A stretch of DNA of 64,000 nt from Thiohalomonas sp041685045 (lineage in GTDB: Bacteria > Pseudomonadota > Gammaproteobacteria > Thiohalomonadales > Thiohalomonadaceae): assembly GCA_041685045.1 (NCBI GenBank), contig JAWLGP010000007.1, positions 121,367 through 185,366 on the forward strand, given 5' to 3'. Shown one piece after another: positions 58,506 through 64,000 of this stretch. Numbering within the stretch: the first letter of the stretch is position 1; each line of letters opens with the position of its first letter. The position numbers and the translations under genes were made by a program. A model generated the notes under the pieces. That model saw only the letters and a list, made by a program, of their open reading frames with translations, did not search any database and was not told the DNA's origin.

Positions 58506-59561
58506 ATGCGCCAGCAGCAGGCCCAGTCACGCAGCGATCAGATCCACGCCTTCCGGGCGGAGCTGAGCGCACTCGAACGGGAGGGGGTTACCGCACCTTC
58601 AGCCGATTGGCGGCAGCGGGTCGAAGCGCACCATCAGTCGCTGCTGCGAGGGCTCGCCGACGATTACGACGTCGACGTCAGCGGGCGCCAGAAGCAGCTG
58701 TCGCTCGGCATGCGCATCGCCTCGTTCCTGGGGGCGCTGGCGTTGTCGGCGGCGCTGTTCTTTTTCTTCCTTCGATTTTGGGGCGGGCTCGCCACGCCGG
58801 TACAGGTGGTGGTGCTGATCGCCGTGCCGCTGCTGGCCACCATGGGGGTCGAGTTCGCGGCCCGACGCGAGCGCACGCTCTACTTTGCCTCCCTCACCGC
58901 CCTGGTGGCGTTTGCCGCCTTCGTGCTCGACCTGCGCATGCTCGGGGCGATCTTTAACATCACCCCTTCGCCCAATGCATTCCTGGTCTGGGGCGCGTTC
59001 GCGCTGCTGCTGGCCTACGGCTATGGCCTGAGGTTACTGCTGGTGGCGGGACTCACCTGCATCATGGGGTGGCTCGCGGCGAGTGTCGGTACCTGGAGCG
59101 GCGTCTACTGGCTCTCCTTCGGCGAACGGCCGGAGCAGCTGCTGTTCGCCGGTGCAGTGGCCGCGGCCGCCGGAATGGTTTCTCACCATTGGCGACCCGA
59201 GTTCGCCGGCATCTACCGGGTCTACGGCCTGCTGGTGGTGTTCATCGCCATCCTGATTCTCGCCAACTGGGGAGCGATCAGCTATTTGTCACTGGCTAAC
59301 GAAACCATCGAGCAGCTCTACCAGACGCTCGGTTTCATCCTCGCCGGTCTCACCATCTGGCTCGGTATCCGCCGCCGCTGGCCGGGCGTGGTCAACCTGG
59401 GGGCGACGTTTTTCGTGCTCTACCTCTACACCAAGCTCTTCGACTGGTGGTGGGACTGGTTGCCCAAGTACCTGTTCTTCCTGCTGCTGGGGCTGATCGC
59501 CATCGGACTGCTGCTGATCCTGCGCAAACTGCACACGGCGGGCGGGGAGGTGACGGCATGA
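58506..59561 (+). CDS. DUF2157 multi-pass membrane protein
   Basis: A 351-residue protein with a soluble N-terminus (about 1-70, helical, DDYDVDVSGRQKQLSLGMRI) followed by about ten membrane helices. This layout fits DUF2157. AGGAGGC lies 8-14 nt upstream of the ATG. It overlaps the next gene by 4 nt (ATGA), and such pairing with a GDYxxLxY/DUF4824-like partner is common. The function is unknown. Confidence 0.8.
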   Translation: MRQQQAQSRSDQIHAFRAELSALEREGVTAPSADWRQRVEAHHQSLLRGLADDYDVDVSGRQKQLSLGMRIASFLGALALSAALFFFFLRFWGGLATPVQVVVLIAVPLLATMGVEFAARRERTLYFASLTALVAFAAFVLDLRMLGAIFNITPSPNAFLVWGAFALLLAYGYGLRLLLVAGLTCIMGWLAASVGTWSGVYWLSFGERPEQLLFAGAVAAAAGMVSHHWRPEFAGIYRVYGLLVVFIAILILANWGAISYLSLANETIEQLYQTLGFILAGLTIWLGIRRRWPGVVNLGATFFVLYLYTKLFDWWWDWLPKYLFFLLLGLIAIGLLLILRKLHTAGGEVTA

Positions 59562-60349
59562 GGCGGAAATTGCTTGTCAGTGCGCTGGCCCTGATCCTGC
59601 TGGTCAACGGGCTGGTGCTTGCCGGGGTAGCGTGGAACCGCGGCGAAACCGAAGCGGTTCTGCGGTTGACCGAACGGGAACTGCCGGTCGCCTGGCGCGG
59701 TGGTTCTTCCAGTGAAAACAGCGGTATCGCACTCAGGCTGCAAACCGCGACATTGCCGGAATACGACTGGTTGGACGCAGCGAAATTGCAGGCGCTGGGT
59801 TTTGACCCTGCCGCCTATTACGTCGACGCCGCTCGCGTAAAGAACCCGGTTGCGCGCAAGGGCTACGTGGTCCTGGAATTCGACGGCCCGGCCTGGCAGC
59901 AGCTGGTGCAGGAGAAGGAACGGAAAGTGGAGGAACTGCCGGCGCGGATCGCGGCGGGTGAGGCCACCGCTAAAGAGCTGGAACAGGCGCGGAAGTCCCT
60001 GCGACACATGCAGACCGAAGCATCACGGCTGGTGCCGATCGATGCCGGCCCCGATGCCGACGCGCTACGGGGGCAGTATCCCGAACGGGAACGCTTTCTG
60101 ATAGCGCCGGCGGCATTCGATGCCAGGAGCTATTACCGCCGCAAAGGTGAACCCGAACCGATGCGCGGCTATCTCCGTGGGATCCTGGTGGATGCGATTC
60201 ACCTGCCGGTGGAGTTTCACGAGGGGCTTGCCAGTGCCAAGCGCAGCGGGACGCATCGACCCCGCTATCAGGTCGCGGTCGATTATGGCCGGCGTCTCGA
60301 GCCCTGGGTGGTTCAATTGGTGCCGTTGACGTTGGGTTTGGAGAACTGA
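59558..60349 (+). CDS. DUF4824-like membrane-anchored protein
   Basis: A 263-residue protein with an N-terminal anchor helix (LLVSALALILLVNGLVLAGVAW) and a large periplasmic domain with a predicted coiled segment (VQEKERKVEELPARIAAGEATAKELEQARKSL near residues 115-146). The C-terminal block GYLRGILVDAIHLPVEFH and YQVAVDYGRRLEPWV resembles DUF4824; this was judged by eye. The start at ATG 59558 overlaps DUF2157. A longer frame to 59447 is inside that gene and rejected. The two products probably form one membrane complex. Confidence 0.7.
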   Translation: MRRKLLVSALALILLVNGLVLAGVAWNRGETEAVLRLTERELPVAWRGGSSSENSGIALRLQTATLPEYDWLDAAKLQALGFDPAAYYVDAARVKNPVARKGYVVLEFDGPAWQQLVQEKERKVEELPARIAAGEATAKELEQARKSLRHMQTEASRLVPIDAGPDADALRGQYPERERFLIAPAAFDARSYYRRKGEPEPMRGYLRGILVDAIHLPVEFHEGLASAKRSGTHRPRYQVAVDYGRRLEPWVVQLVPLTLGLEN

Positions 60350-60422
60350 CCGGAGCCGATTGCGGGCAGCCAAGCCTCCCCTGGCGGCTCGCAGTGACAG
60401 GTCGGAGGTTGGGATTAGTCGA

Positions 60423-60767
60423 TCAGTCGGAATGGCGGTCGATGAACTCCCGCACGAAGGCGGGCGGCTTGGCGCCGGCGAAGCGCTCCACCTCTTCGCC
60501 GTTCTTGAACAGCAGCACCGTGGGAAAGCCCCTCAGGCGGTAGTGGCCGCACAGTTTCATGTTCTCGTCGGCATCCACCTTGGCGAGCAGGACCTTGCCC
60601 TCGTACTCGGGAATCACCCGCTCCAGCACCGGGCCGAGTACCAGGCAGGGGCCGCACCAGTCGGCAGCGAAGTCGACCAGCACCGGTACCTCGGCGGAAC
60701 GCTCCAGCACGGCCTGCTTGAAGTTCGCTTCTTCGGCATCGAAGATGAAGGGGCTCTTCGTTTTCAT
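60423..60767 (-). CDS. Thioredoxin-family protein
   Basis: A 114-residue thioredoxin with VDFAADWCGPCLVLGPVLE near residue 35 (WCGPC active site) and the cis-proline in GFPTVLLFKNGEEVERFAG near residue 81. An extra cysteine occurs at MKLCGHYRL, as in the longer thioredoxin-2 class, but the N-terminal zinc module of TrxC is absent. The start is ATG 60767 (GTG 60776 is possible). Divergent from endonuclease V. Confidence 0.94.
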   Translation of the reverse strand: MKTKSPFIFDAEEANFKQAVLERSAEVPVLVDFAADWCGPCLVLGPVLERVIPEYEGKVLLAKVDADENMKLCGHYRLRGFPTVLLFKNGEEVERFAGAKPPAFVREFIDRHSD

Positions 60768-60838
60768 CTCTATCACAGCGTTCGCGTCGGAAAGCGCGCC
60801 ATTTTGCGCATCCCGCGACGGCGATGCAAGGAGCCCCG

Positions 60839-61543
60839 GTGCCGCTTAGCCCCGTCTTCGAACACCCTTGGGACCTAACGCCGAAGGAGGCCATTGCCCT
60901 CCAACAAACGCTGCGTGAACGGGTGGAGTTGGCCGATCGTGTCGACGGGGTGCGCCTGGTGGCCGGTGTCGACGTCGGCTTTGAGGAGAAAAACACCATC
61001 ACCCGCGCGGCAGTGGCGGTTTTGACCTTTCCCGGCTTGTCTCTGCACGAATTCCGCATTGCCCGCCAGCCGACCCGTTTCCCTTATGTTCCCGGCCTGC
61101 TCTCTTTCCGCGAAGTACCGGCCGTGCTGGAGGCGCTGTCGCAGTTGGCGTGTACCCCCGACCTGCTGTTGTGTGATGGCCAGGGCATTGCCCACCCCCG
61201 CCGTTTCGGCATCGCCGCCCACTTGGGCGTGCTTCTGGATATTGCGGCCGTTGGCGTCGCCAAGAGTCGGCTGGTGGGCACCTACACGGATGTGCCGCAG
61301 GAGAAGGGGCAGTGGAGTACGCTCGATGATCGCGGGGAGGTAATCGGTGCGGTCTTGCGTACCCGTGCCGGGGTCAAACCGCTGTTCATTTCTCCCGGCC
61401 ACCGTATTACGCTGGAAAGTGCCATTCGCTGGACCCTTGCCTGTACCACCCGTTACCGCCTGCCGGAGACCACGCGCTGGGCCCATCGGCTCGCCTCGGG
61501 GCCGGCGTTCGGACCAACCGGGAGCGACCGCGGGACACTATGA
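60839..61543 (+). CDS. nfi: Endonuclease V (deoxyinosine 3'-endonuclease)
   Basis: Repair nuclease that nicks next to deoxyinosine. About 234 residues. Motifs: VAGVDVGFEEKNTITRAAVAVL near residue 45 (catalytic Asp), RFPYVPGLLSFREVPAVLEAL near residue 78 (Tyr-wedge PYxPGxL), LLCDGQGIAHPRRFGIAAHLGV near residue 110 and KSRLVGTY near residue 140. The GTG 60839 is preferred because AAGGAG lies 5 nt upstream; ATG 60824 is the alternative and would add five residues. It stands alone, divergent from thioredoxin. Confidence 0.93.
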   Translation: MPLSPVFEHPWDLTPKEAIALQQTLRERVELADRVDGVRLVAGVDVGFEEKNTITRAAVAVLTFPGLSLHEFRIARQPTRFPYVPGLLSFREVPAVLEALSQLACTPDLLLCDGQGIAHPRRFGIAAHLGVLLDIAAVGVAKSRLVGTYTDVPQEKGQWSTLDDRGEVIGAVLRTRAGVKPLFISPGHRITLESAIRWTLACTTRYRLPETTRWAHRLASGPAFGPTGSDRGTL

Positions 61544-61624
61544 ATGATGGGCGGGTTTGGACGGCCAACCCTCTACTCACTTACAATCGGCCGGTGATTT
61601 CCTGCATACGGGCCGACAACAACA

Positions 61625-62008
61625 ATGAATCTCGAGAAGGTCGTCTTTGGGTTTTTCATCGTCCTGGCGTTGACCCTGAACTTCGGGTTCTTCGTCGGCG
61701 AGATCGATAACCCGGTTCACCACAACGTCTGGGAGCTGTTCGCCGCCATTGTGGTCAATCTGGTCGCGACCGTGCTCAAGTTCGGTGATCGAACCCAGAT
61801 GGGGGCGGTACTGTTGGCGACCAGTCTGGTGGCTGATCTGCAATTGATTGCTGCCGCAGTCGTTTGGGGCTTCGCCACCCAGGTGACCGAGGCGGGTGTC
61901 GGTCCCGAGGTTATGAGCAGCATCGTTTCGCTGGCGGGTGGTGCCATGATTGCCAATGTAACCTCCGTGGTGCTGCTGATCGTGGAAACCGTCAACCTGC
62001 GTCGCTGA
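61625..62008 (+). CDS. DUF6394-like small membrane protein
   Basis: A 127-residue protein with three or four helices: about 7-25, 38-53, 60-83 and 95-120 (SLAGGAMIANVTSVVLLIVETV). It matches the DUF6394-type protein that I recall next to potassium channel genes; this family name is from memory. The following channel gene starts 3 nt after its stop, so the two are one transcript and it may be an accessory subunit. Confidence 0.65.
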   Translation: MNLEKVVFGFFIVLALTLNFGFFVGEIDNPVHHNVWELFAAIVVNLVATVLKFGDRTQMGAVLLATSLVADLQLIAAAVVWGFATQVTEAGVGPEVMSSIVSLAGGAMIANVTSVVLLIVETVNLRR

Positions 62009-62011
62009 CGC

Positions 62012-63715
62012 ATGGATCGCGTGATTTTCCTCGTCTTCCGCCGCATGCGGGCGCCGGCGCTGGCGCTCATAGCGGTGTACGCCATCTCCATTATGGGCAT
62101 GGTGCTGATCCCGGGGCGCACTGCGGAGGGCGTGGAATGGCACATGGACTTCTTCCACGCCTTTTATTTCGTCAGCTACATGGCGACCACCATCGGTTTT
62201 GGCGAAATCCCGTACGAGTTCAGTCCGGGACAGCGGATATGGACCGTCATCTCCATCTACCTGACCGTCATCACCTGGCTGTACGCCATCGGTAAAATCC
62301 TGTCCCTGGTGCAGGACCCGACCTTCCGCCAGGTAGTAACAGAGCGCAATTTCGCGCGGGCGGTGCGACGCGTGAACGGCCGATTCCTGATCGTTTGCGG
62401 CTTCGGCGATACCGGCAGCCTGCTGGTGCGTTCGCTGGACCGGCGCGGCATCGCCGCCGTGGTCATCGATATCGACCAGGAAAGAATCAATGACCTTGAA
62501 CTGCAGGATTACGCCAGTTTTGTCCCCGGACTCTGCGCCGACGCCAGCCTCTCCGGAACCCTGACCGAGGCCGGGCTGCAGCATGCGGACTGTCGTGGGG
62601 TCATTGCGCTCACCAACAGCGATGAGGTCAATCTCCGGATCGCCATCACCACCAAACTGCTCAATCCGGCTTTGCAGGTCATCTGTCGGGCCGAAACCCA
62701 CGATGCCGAGGCCAACATGGCCTCTTTCGGCACCGACTACACCATCAATCCCTTCGATACCTTTGGTGAACGCTTGGCGCTCGCCCTGCATTCACCTGGC
62801 ACCCACCTGCTCCACGAGTGGTTGACCGGGGTGCCTAACACCTCGCTGCCGGAGCCGCTCTATCCACCGCACGGCCGCTGGATCCTCTGTGGCTACGGGC
62901 GCTTTGGCAAGGCCGTGCTGAGTAACCTCCAGAGTGAGGGTGTCGACATCACCATTGTCGAAGCCGACCCGGTGCGCACCGGTTGTCAGGGCCGCTGCGT
63001 GGTCGGCCGCGGGACCGAAAGCAGCACACTGGACCAGGCCCATATCAAAGAGGCAGTGGGAATCGTCGCCGGCACCGACAATGATGCCAACAACCTCTCC
63101 ATCGTCATTACCGCCCGTGAGCTAAATTCGAAACTGTTCGCGGTGGCGCGCCAGAATCGGCACGACAACATGCCTATCTTCAGTGCCGCCCGGCTGGATT
63201 TGGTGATGCAACGCAGCGAGATCATCGCGCGCAAGATCTTCGCTATCGTTACCACCCCGCTGCTGACCGAATTCCTTCGACTCACTCGCAACCAGACCAA
63301 CGACTGGTCCAACGAACTGGTAAGCCGCATCAGCGCGGTCACCGGCGACCTGGTACCCGAAGTCTGGACCGTTACCCTCGACATGGAACAGTCCCCGGCA
63401 GTCACGGCGATCCTTTCTGGCAAAGAGCCGCTTCGGCTGGACTTGCTGCTGCGGGATCACCGCGCTCGCCAGGAGTATCTTCCCTGTGTTCCCCTGCTAC
63501 TCCAGCGTGGCAGCGCCGAATTCATCACCCCGGACGGCCAGTTCGCACTGCGCCGAGGCGACCGCGTCCTCTTCTGCGGTCCGAGCCGGTCCCGCTCGCG
63601 CATGGAGTGGACCCTGCAGAACCCGAACGTCGTGCGCTATCTGCAAACCGGAGAAGAGCGCCCAGATGGGGTCATCTGGCGCTGGTTGGCAAAGCGTTCC
63701 GGTGCCAATGATTAG
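62012..63715 (+). CDS. Two-TM potassium channel with two TrkA/RCK domains
   Basis: A 567-residue protein. Helix 1 is near residues 10-30, a pore loop FYFVSYMATTIGFGEIPYEF follows (filter TTIGFG, similar to TVGYG), and helix 2 is near 80-102. Two NAD-binding Rossmann (RCK-N) domains follow: FLIVCGFGDTGSLLVRSL near residue 127 and WILCGYGRFGKAVLSNLQ near residue 290, then a TrkA-C-like C-terminal domain near 490-540. It is probably a ligand-gated potassium channel. No trkH is nearby. Confidence 0.93.
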   Translation: MDRVIFLVFRRMRAPALALIAVYAISIMGMVLIPGRTAEGVEWHMDFFHAFYFVSYMATTIGFGEIPYEFSPGQRIWTVISIYLTVITWLYAIGKILSLVQDPTFRQVVTERNFARAVRRVNGRFLIVCGFGDTGSLLVRSLDRRGIAAVVIDIDQERINDLELQDYASFVPGLCADASLSGTLTEAGLQHADCRGVIALTNSDEVNLRIAITTKLLNPALQVICRAETHDAEANMASFGTDYTINPFDTFGERLALALHSPGTHLLHEWLTGVPNTSLPEPLYPPHGRWILCGYGRFGKAVLSNLQSEGVDITIVEADPVRTGCQGRCVVGRGTESSTLDQAHIKEAVGIVAGTDNDANNLSIVITARELNSKLFAVARQNRHDNMPIFSAARLDLVMQRSEIIARKIFAIVTTPLLTEFLRLTRNQTNDWSNELVSRISAVTGDLVPEVWTVTLDMEQSPAVTAILSGKEPLRLDLLLRDHRARQEYLPCVPLLLQRGSAEFITPDGQFALRRGDRVLFCGPSRSRSRMEWTLQNPNVVRYLQTGEERPDGVIWRWLAKRSGAND

Positions 63716-64000
63716 GATGTATCCTGCGTTAATCGCACAGCAAACCTGACAAAAGGCCACCGGAGAGGCGACCGATATCCCGGAGTTCGAAGGTACGCGA
63801 AAAAGCTTGCATTCCCACGGTGAATATCGCTGGGTGAATCCTTCAGAACCGATATTGTGTTCTATCTGTAGGCTGGGGAGATTTTTGGCTAAAAGCGGCG
63901 CCTTAGGGCTGCGGACAAAAATAATTGTCCCAAACGAACACGGTGCTGGTTAAAATTCCAGCATGTTGAAGACGCGCGGCACACCATGAAGTAGAGGAGC
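63716..64000. other. End of window, no gene recognised
   Basis: The 285 nt after the channel gene contain no convincing gene. TGCTGG/CCAGCA at 63944-63963 makes a small 6-bp hairpin without a T-run. The region may hold the promoter of a gene beyond the window. Confidence 0.5.

Overview
The window (high GC, almost fully coding) comes from a gammaproteobacterial chromosome. The evidence is gene order. The left end is the division and cell-wall (dcw) cluster running through ftsZ, lpxC, a DciA-like gene, an M23 peptidase, secA, argJ and a Nudix/ThiE fusion. It then meets a convergent yacG-zapD-coaE-pilD-pilC-pilB block, an arrangement typical of Gammaproteobacteria. No phage, insertion sequence, CRISPR array, rRNA or tRNA was recognised. 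Genus cannot be fixed from sequence alone; a free-living Chromatiales-like organism is a guess.

Layout. 1-12.9 kb: murF (cut by the left edge), mraY, murD, ftsW, murG, murC, murB, ddlB, ftsQ, ftsA, ftsZ and lpxC, most of them overlapping by 1-4 nt. 12.9-20.9 kb: dciA-like (minus), M23 peptidase, CapA-like lipoprotein, secA, argJ, Nudix/ThiE fusion. 20.9-33.6 kb (all minus): a type IV pilus locus transcribed PP0621-like, pilS, pilR, a very short pilin, a secreted cysteine-containing protein, ABC permease, TPR-like protein, ABC ATPase, pilB, pilC, pilD, then coaE, zapD, yacG. 33.7-44.8 kb: sucCD, an antitoxin with a frameshifted ParE toxin, nadE, glnB, nitroreductase, bamD/rluD (divergent), pgeF, ZIP transporter, gcvR-like, def, plsC-like. 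45-50 kb: clpB behind a heat-shock-like promoter, a DUF432-like gene, mscS. 49.7-57.5 kb (minus): hypE, an AttH/CrtC-like lipoprotein, an FtsX-type permease and its ATPase, hypF. 57.7-64 kb: histidine phosphatase, DUF2157/DUF4824-like pair, thioredoxin, endonuclease V, a DUF6394-like membrane protein and a two-RCK potassium channel.

The most notable region is the pilus locus. Downstream of a pilSR pair lies a 59-codon pilin gene that has only the N-terminal helix. It is followed 23 nt later by a separate secreted protein, and then by an ABC transporter trio. This resembles the delta-type loci (Geobacter short pilin plus partner protein; Myxococcus pilGHI between pilA and pilD) set inside a typical gammaproteobacterial pilBCD-coaE-zapD-yacG neighbourhood. 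A -24/-12 (sigma-54) promoter and an upstream palindrome precede the pilin, matching control by the adjacent PilR. A strong hairpin separates the pilin/partner pair from the ABC genes.

Three intergenic repeat families are present: (A) long inverted repeats with GTAGGTCGGGTTAG arms, (B) GAGGAACGAACCGCACC elements, (C) paired arms built of AGGATT units spaced 9-10 nt apart. Families A and B are scattered from about 18 to 48 kb. Family C has three copies within 8.2 kb, and one copy supplies the stop codon of the plsC-like gene.
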